The translations under genes were made by a program, and so were the position numbers. A stretch of 15,273 nucleotides of DNA from CAAGNP01 sp045644725. GTDB taxonomy: Bacteria > Bacteroidota > Bacteroidia > Bacteroidales > UBA932. The notes beneath the pieces are model-generated. The model saw only the letters and a list, made by a program, of their open reading frames with translations, made no database searches and was not told the origin of the DNA. Below, piece after piece: positions 6,844-14,564 of this stretch (positions within the stretch are counted from its first letter, which is position 1; each line of letters begins with the position of its first letter). Where the stretch lies: contig JAZRHK010000165.1 of assembly GCA_045644725.1 (NCBI GenBank), forward strand, positions 1 through 15,273, in the 5' to 3' direction.

Positions 6844-8886
6844 ATGCGTCCTAATTTTAAAGATATCAAATATTGCGGAGCAGCCGCTTGCAAAGCTGAG
6901 GCTCCTGCACAGGAAACTTGGAAGACCCCTGAGCAAATCGACGTTAAAGGGATCTACACCGCTGAGGACCTAAATGGTATGGAGCATCTGAATTATGCAG
7001 CAGGTGTCGCTCCTTTCCTTCGTGGACCTTACAGCACAATGTATGTACAAAAACCTTGGACTGTTCGTCAGTACGCAGGTTTCTCTACAGCTGAAGAGTC
7101 AAACGCTTTCTATCGCAGAAACCTGGCTGCTGGTCAGAAAGGTCTTTCTGTAGCATTTGACTTGGCTACACACCGTGGATACGATGCTGACCACCCAAGG
7201 GTAGTTGGTGACGTAGGTAAAGCTGGTGTAAGTATCTGTAGCGTTGAGGATATGAAGGTTCTTTTCGACCAGATTCCTCTAAACAAAATGTCAGTTTCTA
7301 TGACTATGAACGGTGCCGTTCTTCCTGTTATGGCATTCTACATCGTAGCAGGTCTTGAGCAAGGTGCCAAACTTGAAGAGATGGCTGGTACTATCCAGAA
7401 CGACATCTTGAAAGAGTTCATGGTTCGTAACACTTACATCTATCCACCTGAGTTCTCAATGAGAATTATCGGCGATATCTTCGCTTATACTTCTAAATAT
7501 ATGCCTAAGTTCAACTCTATCTCTATCTCTGGTTACCACATGCAGGAAGCAGGTGCTACCAACGATATCGAGATGGCTTACACTTTGGCTGACGGTCTTG
7601 AGTATCTCCGTACTGGTGTTAAAGCCGGTATCGATGTAGATGCTTTCGCACCTCGTCTATCATTCTTCTGGGCTATCGGTATGAACCACTTTATGGAGAT
7701 TGCCAAGATGCGTGCTGCACGTATGATCTGGGCAAAACTTGTAAAACAGTTCAATCCTAAGAACCCTAAATCTCTATCACTAAGAACACACTGCCAGACT
7801 TCAGGTTGGTCACTAACTGAGCAGGATCCTTTCAACAACGTAGCTCGTACTTGTATCGAGGCTATGGGTGCTGCACTTGGTCACACTCAGTCACTTCACA
7901 CCAACGCTCTTGATGAGGCTATCGCACTTCCTACCGACTTCTCAGCTCGTATCGCACGTAACACCCAGATCTACATCCAGGAGGAGACCAACGTATGCCG
8001 TGGTATCGACCCTTGGGCTGGTTCATACTATGTAGAGACCCTTACCAAAGAACTTGCTGACAAAGCTTGGAAACTTATCCAGGAGGTTGAAGAACTTGGT
8101 GGTATGGCTAAAGCTATCGAGACAGGTATTCCTAAACTTCGTATCGAAGAGGCTGCTGCCCGTAAACAGGCTCGTATCGACTCAGGTATTGAGAAGATCA
8201 TCGGTCTTAACGAGTACAGACTTGAGAAAGAGGATCCTATCGAGATCTTGGCAGTGGACAACACTAAAGTTCGTGAATCTCAGGTTAAGAGACTTCAGGA
8301 GCTTCGTGCTAACCGTGACAATGCAAAAGTTAAAGAGTGTCTTGCAGCTATCACTCACGCAGTGGAGACTAAGACCGGTAACCTTCTTGAGCTTGCTGTT
8401 GAGGCAGCTAAGAACAGAGCTACCCTTGGTGAAATCTCTGACGCTTGCGAGGCTGTAGTAGGCAGATATAAAGCAGTTATCCGTATGAATACAGGTGTTT
8501 ACTCATCAGAAGTTAAGAACGATTCAGAGTTCGAACAAGCTAAAGTTAAAGTAGCTGAATTCGCTAAGAAAGAGGGTCGTCAACCTCGTATCATGATCGC
8601 TAAACTTGGTCAGGACGGTCACGACCGTGGTGCTAAAGTGGTAGCTACCGGTTATGCTGACTGCGGTTTCGACGTGGATATGGGTCCTCTATTCCAGACT
8701 CCAGAAGAGGCTGCTAAACAGGCTGTTGAGAACGACGTACACGTAGTGGGTGTATCTTCACTTGCTGCAGGTCACTTGACACTTGTTCCTCAGATCGTTG
8801 CTGAGCTTGCTAAACTTGGCCGTGAAGACATCCTTGTAGTTTGTGGTGGTGTAATCCCTGCACAGGACTACGATGCACTTTACTAA
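6844..8886 (+). CDS. mutB: Methylmalonyl-CoA mutase, large (alpha) subunit, truncated by an in-frame TAA
   Basis: The open frame gives 680 residues. The substrate-binding barrel shows RGPYSTMYVQKPWTVRQYAG, the conserved RTHCQTSGWSLTEQDPFNN and AIALPTDFSARIARNTQIY. The cobalamin domain starts near residue 579 and has an intact DGHDRG (Asp591, axial ligand His593, Gly596), followed by VSSLAAGH and the Gly-Gly pair 668-669. The frame stops at TAA 8884-8886 right after YDALY, although the same frame continues through AGAAAIFGPGT to a second TAA at 8971-8973 (709 codons in all). Homologues such as E. coli Sbm continue through a GPGT motif, so the annotated product lacks the last strand and helix of the B12 domain. 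Whether this is a real nonsense mutation or a sequence error cannot be decided here. Co-transcribed with mutA. Confidence 0.92.
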   Translation: MRPNFKDIKYCGAAACKAEAPAQETWKTPEQIDVKGIYTAEDLNGMEHLNYAAGVAPFLRGPYSTMYVQKPWTVRQYAGFSTAEESNAFYRRNLAAGQKGLSVAFDLATHRGYDADHPRVVGDVGKAGVSICSVEDMKVLFDQIPLNKMSVSMTMNGAVLPVMAFYIVAGLEQGAKLEEMAGTIQNDILKEFMVRNTYIYPPEFSMRIIGDIFAYTSKYMPKFNSISISGYHMQEAGATNDIEMAYTLADGLEYLRTGVKAGIDVDAFAPRLSFFWAIGMNHFMEIAKMRAARMIWAKLVKQFNPKNPKSLSLRTHCQTSGWSLTEQDPFNNVARTCIEAMGAALGHTQSLHTNALDEAIALPTDFSARIARNTQIYIQEETNVCRGIDPWAGSYYVETLTKELADKAWKLIQEVEELGGMAKAIETGIPKLRIEEAAARKQARIDSGIEKIIGLNEYRLEKEDPIEILAVDNTKVRESQVKRLQELRANRDNAKVKECLAAITHAVETKTGNLLELAVEAAKNRATLGEISDACEAVVGRYKAVIRMNTGVYSSEVKNDSEFEQAKVKVAEFAKKEGRQPRIMIAKLGQDGHDRGAKVVATGYADCGFDVDMGPLFQTPEEAAKQAVENDVHVVGVSSLAAGHLTLVPQIVAELAKLGREDILVVCGGVIPAQDYDALY

Positions 8887-8973
8887 GCCGGTGCAGCTGC
8901 TATCTTCGGTCCTGGTACAAAAGTAGCTTTGGCTGCTTCTACTATCGTTGACCTTTTGTCACAGAGATTCTAA
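8884..8973 (+). pseudogene. mutB: Detached C-terminus of mutB, in frame after the premature TAA
   Basis: After TAA at 8884-8886 the mutB frame runs on for 28 sense codons (8887-8970) to TAA at 8971-8973. They encode AGAAAIFGPGT, then KVALAASTIVDLLSQRF, which fits the C-terminal strand-loop-helix of methylmalonyl-CoA mutases, with the same biased codon use as the rest of mutB. The stop stands where homologues carry Glu, Lys or Asp. A single G-to-T change from GAA explains it. There is no frameshift. Confidence 0.9.
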
Positions 8974-9000
8974 TCTGATTAAGATAGAATATAATAAAGT

Positions 9001-9032
9001 AAGAGGCCTTCAAATCTGAAGGCCTCTTTTTT
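9001..9032 (+). terminator. Rho-independent terminator after mutAB, probably bidirectional
   Basis: A perfect 12-bp stem (9001-9012 with 9017-9028), loop AATC, is followed by T through 9032. It lies 27 bases after the natural mutB end and only 4 bases past the stop of the converging cysteate synthase gene, so it may serve both units. Its placement after 8973, not after 8886, also supports 8973 as the true mutB end. Confidence 0.88.
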
Positions 9033-9036
9033 ATTA

Positions 9037-10320
9037 TTATATATTCTTGACAGCTTTTACTATCTCTTCTGCGGGGAGGTCGGGGTCAAGGATAAGGTGT
9101 GGTCTGGCGTAGTGTATATTCTGCTCTGATTTGGCAAGTTCTTCTCCGCCACCTGTTATATTGAGCATAATCACATCTTCTTTGGATACTTTATCCTCTT
9201 TGACTGCGGTAGCAAGTGAGGCTACAGCGACAGCAGCTGCATTGTGGATGTCGATACCCTCAAGTTCTGCAAACCTGGCCTTCCACTGGTGAAGCTCATC
9301 GTTGGTCACTTTGAACATGTCACCGCCGGCGTCTTCCATGGCATCAAAAAGGCCACCTGCGATAGAGTATGGAGGTTTCCTGTTGGAAAGGACCTTGGCA
9401 TCTATCACGGCAGCGGCATTGCGTGCCTGATCGGGGGTCATATCGACCAGTTGCCTTGAATGGAGCTTCCATGAATCGTACATGATGGTGAATGGGTCGT
9501 TCTGTGAAGGGTAGAGTTTCATTTTGTGTGTACCCCAACGGCCGTCTTCGATAAGTCTGAGGTTGTTCTCCCAGGCGGCAATGGTACCTGTGCCGCTGCC
9601 GATGGCCTGGAAATATGCATCTGGTATCCTTCCGATAACCTCTACGGCAGAGAGGAGGGTAGTACCCATACCGTCACGACGTGCCACATTCTTGGCTCCA
9701 CCTTCGGCCATAAAATCGGGATCTGTACACACTTTGTCGGCAAGTGCTATGGCATCAAAATAGTCTGAACCTTTTGGGGAGGCTATTATTTTAACACATT
9801 CATTGAGAGGCTCTGTGAACCAAAGGGCATTGATGTTGTCCTCAGGGATAGATATCAGGAGTGGGATGTTGTTCTCGGAGCACACTTTGGCGAAGGCTCT
9901 CGCAGTGTTTCCTGCTGATGCCACTACCAGTGTCCTTTTGTTGTCGGCAGAGAGTCTTCCGCAGACAGAGTAGGCTTCTGTCTCCTTGAAGGAGCCGGTG
10001 GACATTCTTGCCCCCATCTTTGGCCACCATCCGGAGAAGGTGATATAGAGATTCTCGAGTCCGAGTTCGGATGCAAGTGCAGTGCTTTTGTATGTCACAG
10101 GGGCGCATGAGCCTTTCAGTGTCCTGCGTACAGGGAGCCAGCCTGCATATCTATAGAGTCCCTCAAGATCCTCTCGGGGTGTATATTGTTTCTCTTCATA
10201 TTCAGCCCTTATGAGACTTGGCTTTTCGCAATCGGGGTCTGCAAGAGACCATCCTGAATCTTCAAATTTATGTTTGTCTGCGAAGCAGACGAGTGTGTAT
10301 CCGGTGGCTTTGAATTCCAT
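9037..10320 (-). CDS. PLP-dependent cysteate synthase (threonine synthase-like fold)
   Basis: From ATG 10320 this is a 427-residue fold-type II PLP enzyme. The Schiff-base lysine is Lys112 in TGSFKETEAY; SAGNTARAF (135-143) and GSGTGTIAAWE are the cofactor-binding loops. The segments GWLPV, TYKSTALASELGLENLYI, FSGWWPKMGA, EGGAKNVARRDGMGT and NRKPPYSIAGGLFDA closely match, from memory, cysteate synthase of Methanosarcinales (O-phosphoserine plus sulfite to cysteate plus phosphate), an enzyme derived from threonine synthase. Length is close to that family. In Bacteroidota, cysteate feeds capnine and sulfobacin sulfonolipids. Plain threonine synthase is the main alternative. A TTG at 10329 would add three residues; ATG is preferred. 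It lies 15 bases behind the membrane Fe-S gene and closes that operon. Confidence 0.75.
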   Translation of the reverse strand: MEFKATGYTLVCFADKHKFEDSGWSLADPDCEKPSLIRAEYEEKQYTPREDLEGLYRYAGWLPVRRTLKGSCAPVTYKSTALASELGLENLYITFSGWWPKMGARMSTGSFKETEAYSVCGRLSADNKRTLVVASAGNTARAFAKVCSENNIPLLISIPEDNINALWFTEPLNECVKIIASPKGSDYFDAIALADKVCTDPDFMAEGGAKNVARRDGMGTTLLSAVEVIGRIPDAYFQAIGSGTGTIAAWENNLRLIEDGRWGTHKMKLYPSQNDPFTIMYDSWKLHSRQLVDMTPDQARNAAAVIDAKVLSNRKPPYSIAGGLFDAMEDAGGDMFKVTNDELHQWKARFAELEGIDIHNAAAVAVASLATAVKEDKVSKEDVIMLNITGGGEELAKSEQNIHYARPHLILDPDLPAEEIVKAVKNI

Positions 10321-10335
10321 ATCTTTCAAGTTGTT

Positions 10336-12147
10336 TTATTTCTTTTCAATCGCTTGCAAGGCTACTTCTGCAATGTCTATTACCGGGATTGCTGAGTGCC
10401 TTTTGAATGTGTTTTTACAGAGTGGGCAGGCTGTCACTATGGCGTCGGGAGAGGCCACGGTGAGGTTGTTGAGTGCATTCTCTATCAGCCTTTTCCTCTG
10501 TTCATCCCCCAGACTGAGGCTGCCGAGGCTTCCGCCACAACATATGCTCTCAGCTCCGTTCTTTGTCCCCTCGAGCAGTTCACCTGCAGCACGGATTATA
10601 TCTCTTGGCTCCTCATATATACCGCACCCCCTTCCGAGCTCGCAAGGGTCATGGTATGCAAATTTAATATCAGATTTTGATATATCAATCCTCTTTTCAG
10701 AGATAAGTCTTTGGATGTATTCGGTATGGTGCAGGATCTCTATACCTTCCAGTTTGTAGTTCTCCTTGAATATCCGGTAGCAGATGGGGCAGCTCAATAG
10801 AAGGGTGGTAGCCCCTGATGCCATTATTATACTGGTGTTTTTCTCTATCATCTGCTGTGCTGCATCGCGGCGACCGGCCATAAGCATTGGCCTTCCGCAG
10901 CAGATACCACCATTTTCGTCCATTATGGTGTAATCTTCCCCGGCTTTCTCCAGAATAGAGACAAGGGATCTCTTTATCGCCGGGGTGAGGTGTGTCATGC
11001 ACCCGGCAAAATAGAGAATCTTGCCGCTTCCCTGAGGGATAAACTGCTTCCCGTCTATCGATGAGTAATCGGGTGTGAGATTATATTTCCTGGTAGAACG
11101 CTGTGCTATCCTGAGTTTATCCCCCTCAACCCCTACAGGGCATACAGAGGAACATTTTCCGCAGAGGAGGCATTTGTCGCTTATCTGGTCGATTCTCTTT
11201 TTGTTGTTGCGTTTCAACTGCCTGTTGAGGTAGACTGTGGCATCCTTGATATTGGCCTTGGCTGCACTCAGAGGGCAGGCATCAATGCACACACCGCAGC
11301 CCGGGCAAGAGTAGACTTGCAGTCTCGAAATCCCTTTGCGGGAGTATCTGATGGGGATACCTGCATTGCGCATAGGGATGAGGAGTATCTCAGCCGGGAT
11401 GTGCATATATCTGCTGAAGGGGAGAATGAACATGAACACACCCAGTGCAATCGAGTATGCCCACCACACGGGGAGTGCCTGTGTAGGGTCGCTGTAGAAT
11501 GAGTGCAACAGGTGATTGAGCGTCTTGGTGAGGAAAGATCCGCCGCTTATATCAGCGGTGAACCCCTCTGCCAGAAGTCTCAGCGGGAAGATGCTCCACA
11601 ATGAGTATAGTCCGATGAGGTCGGTAAGGCTTGGTCTGGTGGTCCTTCTCATCCCGAAAAGTAGGGAGTATGCCCTTTTGAGCATAGCCAGAATGATTCC
11701 GCTAAGAATCATAAGGAGGAAGAAGTCCATCAGGAAGAAGAAGAATGATCCCGACATTGTGTGGTCTGTCACCGCGACGAAGTATCTGAAGAAGATGGGG
11801 TACCATATACGGTGAATCCTCTCTGGTGTATACAGGAATACCTCTATGTGACCTACCACTATTATCATGAACCATCCGAAGGCGATGCTTGAGTGCATAT
11901 ATCCCAGGAGTTTGTTCCTCTTCCATAGTTTGACGTGGAAAAGGCAGTCACAGAACCACTCCTTGATATTTTTGGCCATTATCCTGGGGTTGATCAGGGA
12001 GAGGAAGAATTTTTTTCTGTCCCCAGGGGTCAGTTCGTATATCACCCTTATTGCCCCTGCGATGCACCAGACCAGGACAAAGGTCATCCCCAGTACAAAG
12101 GGCATGATGAAGCTGTTGAATCCCGACGGGTGAAGATAATCTACCAT
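10336..12147 (-). CDS. Membrane heme-b/Fe-S protein with two CCG domains (DsrM-DsrK / HdrE-HdrD-like fusion)
   Basis: This 603-residue protein has two halves. Residues 1-250 hold about five membrane segments (near 11-37, 85-106, 136-156, 176-194, 227-246) with several His (85, 100, 129, 215, 249) suited to heme b, as in NarI/DsrM/HdrE. Residues 275-603 are cytoplasmic. They hold two ferredoxin-type 4Fe-4S sites, Cys281-284-287-291 and Cys326-329-332-336, then two complete CCG cysteine-rich domains: Cys383, Cys417-418, Cys453/456 and Cys502, Cys537-538, Cys574/577. Such HdrD/DsrK modules act on disulfides or trisulfides using electrons from membrane heme, usually linked to quinol. The gene overlaps the upstream small HdrC-like gene by 7 bases (ATGGTAG). 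The physiological substrate is unknown. Confidence 0.82.
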   Translation of the reverse strand: MVDYLHPSGFNSFIMPFVLGMTFVLVWCIAGAIRVIYELTPGDRKKFFLSLINPRIMAKNIKEWFCDCLFHVKLWKRNKLLGYMHSSIAFGWFMIIVVGHIEVFLYTPERIHRIWYPIFFRYFVAVTDHTMSGSFFFFLMDFFLLMILSGIILAMLKRAYSLLFGMRRTTRPSLTDLIGLYSLWSIFPLRLLAEGFTADISGGSFLTKTLNHLLHSFYSDPTQALPVWWAYSIALGVFMFILPFSRYMHIPAEILLIPMRNAGIPIRYSRKGISRLQVYSCPGCGVCIDACPLSAAKANIKDATVYLNRQLKRNNKKRIDQISDKCLLCGKCSSVCPVGVEGDKLRIAQRSTRKYNLTPDYSSIDGKQFIPQGSGKILYFAGCMTHLTPAIKRSLVSILEKAGEDYTIMDENGGICCGRPMLMAGRRDAAQQMIEKNTSIIMASGATTLLLSCPICYRIFKENYKLEGIEILHHTEYIQRLISEKRIDISKSDIKFAYHDPCELGRGCGIYEEPRDIIRAAGELLEGTKNGAESICCGGSLGSLSLGDEQRKRLIENALNNLTVASPDAIVTACPLCKNTFKRHSAIPVIDIAEVALQAIEKK

Positions 12148-12461
12148 AACTTGCTTATATTAAGGATTATACTGCGGGTATTTATTCCGCGTGGGCACAC
12201 CATTGTGCATTTTCCGCACAACATGCAGGCTGAGAGCATCTTGCGGACCTCTTCATTTCTCCCCCTCTGGAGATTGAGCAGCACCTTCCTCACGCTCATT
12301 CCGGTGTATCCGGCAGATGTGCAGGTAGCACTGCAGGAGCCGCACGCCATACAGCGGCGGGCATCGGGTTCAGCCTTGCATACCTTCTCAAATAGGCTCC
12401 TGTCCACCTGATCCATATTTATTGCGGAGCTGGGTGAAAGGGAAAATCCAAATTTATTCAT
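12141..12461 (-). CDS. Small HdrC-like protein, two 4Fe-4S clusters
   Basis: This 106-residue protein has two classic ferredoxin motifs, Cys37-x2-Cys40-x2-Cys43-x3-Cys47 and Cys79-x2-Cys82-x2-Cys85-x3-Cys89-Pro, spaced as in HdrC. The first lacks the Pro usually found after the fourth Cys. It probably passes electrons between the flavin subunit and the CCG/membrane subunit. Its start overlaps the end of the HdrA-like gene by 8 bases (ATGAATAA), and its stop overlaps the next gene, so the three genes should be translationally coupled. This is the second HdrC-type gene of the operon. No signal peptide is seen; it is expected to be cytoplasmic. Confidence 0.82.
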   Translation of the reverse strand: MNKFGFSLSPSSAINMDQVDRSLFEKVCKAEPDARRCMACGSCSATCTSAGYTGMSVRKVLLNLQRGRNEEVRKMLSACMLCGKCTMVCPRGINTRSIILNISKLW

Positions 12462-13479
12462 CTCTGCTTCCCCTTATTTGATAATCAATTTCCAATGCGG
12501 CAGAGCGTGCCTCTGCCAGTGTCTCAGGGACGGTTTTGGGACCTGTGCAGGCACCGGCGTAGAATACCCCTCCCCTGGGTGAGGATGTTATGTCAGAGAT
12601 ATTGTTTGCACTCTGCAGGAAGTGGTCTGAATCGGTGGGGAGTGATATCATCGATGCCAGTTTGGTGCTGTCAGGGTTGCAAAGCATGCCCGACATCAGG
12701 ACAAGCAGGTCCAATGTCACCTTGATGGGTTTCCCCAGGAGTGTATCTTCTGCCTTGATTACCACCTTGCCATCTATATTCTCGCTCACCTCAGAGACCC
12801 TTCCTCTGATGAAATGGATGCCGTGATCCCTTTGGGCTTTGGTGTAGAAGTCCTCGAACTTCTTCCCGAAGAGCCTCAGGTCCATATAGAAGCAGTATAT
12901 GTCTGCATTGGGGTGCATCTCCTTGAGTTCAATGGCCTGTTTGATGGCGGTGATGCAGCACACTTTTGAGCACTGCCCATTGCCGGCCTTCTCGTCACGC
13001 GAACCGACGCAGTGGACAAATCCAACTTTCTCTCTGGATGATTTGTCTATCCTCTCATCTTTCGCACCATTGAACCACCTCTCCAGGTCGGAGTTTGTGA
13101 TGACGTGGTTGTAGATGCCGTATCCGTACTCCTCTTTGCGGGAGGCTTCAAACATCTTGAACCCTGTGGTCATCAGGATATATTTGGTGTTGATAGTTAC
13201 GCCATTAGAGAGGATTATGTTGTAGCTCTCATTCAAACGGTTGACCTGTGATATCTCTGTATTGAGAAAGATGTTGGCCCCCTTGCTCTCGGCTGTCAGG
13301 CTGTCGATGAGATCTTTGGCCGGAGTGAGGTCTGGAAAGAGCCTGTTCCACTCTGCCACGTGTCCGCCAAGGTGGTCACTTTTCTCTATTATGATAGGGG
13401 TGTGGCCCATCCTGATGAGTTGCTTAGCAGCCTCCATACCAGCGATGCCACCACCTACTATTACTATTATATCCTTCAT
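12454..13479 (-). CDS. Short HdrA/QmoA-like FAD protein
   Basis: This 341-residue flavoprotein opens with a dinucleotide fold, IIVIVGGGIAGMEAAKQL (Gly9-x-Gly11-x-x-Gly14), with Glu32 at the end of the second strand. It has the HdrA/QmoA signature HCVGSRDE followed by CSKVCC (Cys157, Cys170, Cys174, Cys175), and a closing FAD segment GVFYAGACTGPKTVPETLAEA with Cys311. It has no ferredoxin domains before or after the FAD fold, unlike full methanogen HdrA of about 650 residues, so it is closer to QmoA of sulfate reducers. It should be the flavin hub of the complex. Whether it can bifurcate electrons is unclear. It starts 12 bases after the HdrB-like gene and overlaps the small HdrC-like gene. 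Confidence 0.83.
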   Translation of the reverse strand: MKDIIVIVGGGIAGMEAAKQLIRMGHTPIIIEKSDHLGGHVAEWNRLFPDLTPAKDLIDSLTAESKGANIFLNTEISQVNRLNESYNIILSNGVTINTKYILMTTGFKMFEASRKEEYGYGIYNHVITNSDLERWFNGAKDERIDKSSREKVGFVHCVGSRDEKAGNGQCSKVCCITAIKQAIELKEMHPNADIYCFYMDLRLFGKKFEDFYTKAQRDHGIHFIRGRVSEVSENIDGKVVIKAEDTLLGKPIKVTLDLLVLMSGMLCNPDSTKLASMISLPTDSDHFLQSANNISDITSSPRGGVFYAGACTGPKTVPETLAEARSAALEIDYQIRGSRDE

Positions 13480-13491
13480 GTTCAGATCTTT

Positions 13492-14562
13492 TTAAAAGCA
13501 TTTGATCCCAGATGGGAGCTCTGGTTTCATGATGTCTTTACTGTTGAGTCCCTTGTATTTTTCTTCAGGATTATACTCTATACCTATCTTGTCCAGGAGT
13601 GGCTCCACTGCCACTTGATGGAGCTGGAGACCTAAGTCCCATGGGTCATAGCCCAATACCAGCCCAGCTACCTCTTCATATGTGAAGACAGGTATTCCGA
13701 AACCGTTCTGGCCGTATGTTTTCCCCTCCATCTCCGCTATTACATATTGCCATCTGTCGAGGAAGTATGGGCATCCGGGGCAATTGGTAATAATCATGTC
13801 AGGCTTGTATGGGGCCATCGACTCGAATTTCTTGTGGGTATTGGAGATGGAGTAGCCCCTGTTGGCCTTGACGTGGTATTGCCTGAAACCGTAGCCGCAG
13901 CAGTGCCTCCTCTCGGGGTAGTCGATTATATTGCCGCCCCACGACTCTATCATACCTGTCAGGACGTATGGGTACTCTGCACCGCCGACACCCTTTGACG
14001 GGAACATCTTCGAATAGTGGCAACCTATATGCTCCACCACCTTAAGAGGCTCACCTGTCTCTTTGTTGACAAGGTGGAATTTTGCCTTCTCAGCTATCTC
14101 GTTGCGGAACTTGAATATAAGGTCACTCGAGTGGGCGAGGTATTTGGGCTTCTTGAACTCCTTGCGGCAAGATTTCCAAAGCATCTCCCTTATCCTGGCT
14201 TCCAGCTCGGGGAACTCGTGCCAGGTCTCAAGTATCTCTGTGTAGTTCCCGAAGGAGGTGATGCAAGAGGCGACATAGTTCTCATAACCCGCCTCAGTCA
14301 TCAGAGCGAACTGCCTGGCCACTATGGTCATAGCGGTCTCCTGTGGAATGGTATCGCAGTGGTATGCTATACCTCCACAGGTGGTATGGTGCTCATTTTC
14401 ATATATATCCTTACCAAGGACATTCCTGCAAATCTCCATAAACATCTTCTCCGAGGCGGGGAAGAAATTCTGGCGGATACAGCTCCGTACATAGTACCAG
14501 TTGTCGTCAGGAATCTCCTTCTGGTAATCACTCCATATTTTCTGTTTCCCTTGATAAATCAT
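13492..14562 (-). CDS. HdrB-like protein with one intact and one degenerate CCG domain
   Basis: In this 356-residue protein the C-terminal CCG domain is complete: Cys181 (HIGCHYSK), Cys221-Cys222 (HCCGYG), and Cys261-x2-Cys264 (NCPGCPYF). That is the set that binds the non-cubane 4Fe-4S cluster of HdrB. The N-terminal copy is reduced: Cys28, then TCGG (Cys62 followed by Gly instead of Cys-Cys), and SCITS (Cys100 with Ser103 in place of the last Cys). HdrB cleaves disulfides in methanogens; in non-methanogens the thiol partner differs and is not known here. There is an insert near 130-175 and a C-terminal tail rich in Glu/Lys. It starts 2 bases after the stop of the HdrC-like gene, pointing to coupled translation and a HdrB-HdrC pair. 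Confidence 0.83.
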   Translation of the reverse strand: MIYQGKQKIWSDYQKEIPDDNWYYVRSCIRQNFFPASEKMFMEICRNVLGKDIYENEHHTTCGGIAYHCDTIPQETAMTIVARQFALMTEAGYENYVASCITSFGNYTEILETWHEFPELEARIREMLWKSCRKEFKKPKYLAHSSDLIFKFRNEIAEKAKFHLVNKETGEPLKVVEHIGCHYSKMFPSKGVGGAEYPYVLTGMIESWGGNIIDYPERRHCCGYGFRQYHVKANRGYSISNTHKKFESMAPYKPDMIITNCPGCPYFLDRWQYVIAEMEGKTYGQNGFGIPVFTYEEVAGLVLGYDPWDLGLQLHQVAVEPLLDKIGIEYNPEEKYKGLNSKDIMKPELPSGIKCF

Positions 14563-14564
14563 AC

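Noticed and set aside
8881..8890. Stop codon reassignment or a recoding signal at the mutB TAA
   Set aside because: TAA ends most other genes in the window, no known tRNA-based recoding uses TAA this way in Bacteroidota, and no special downstream structure is apparent. A mutation or error is simpler.
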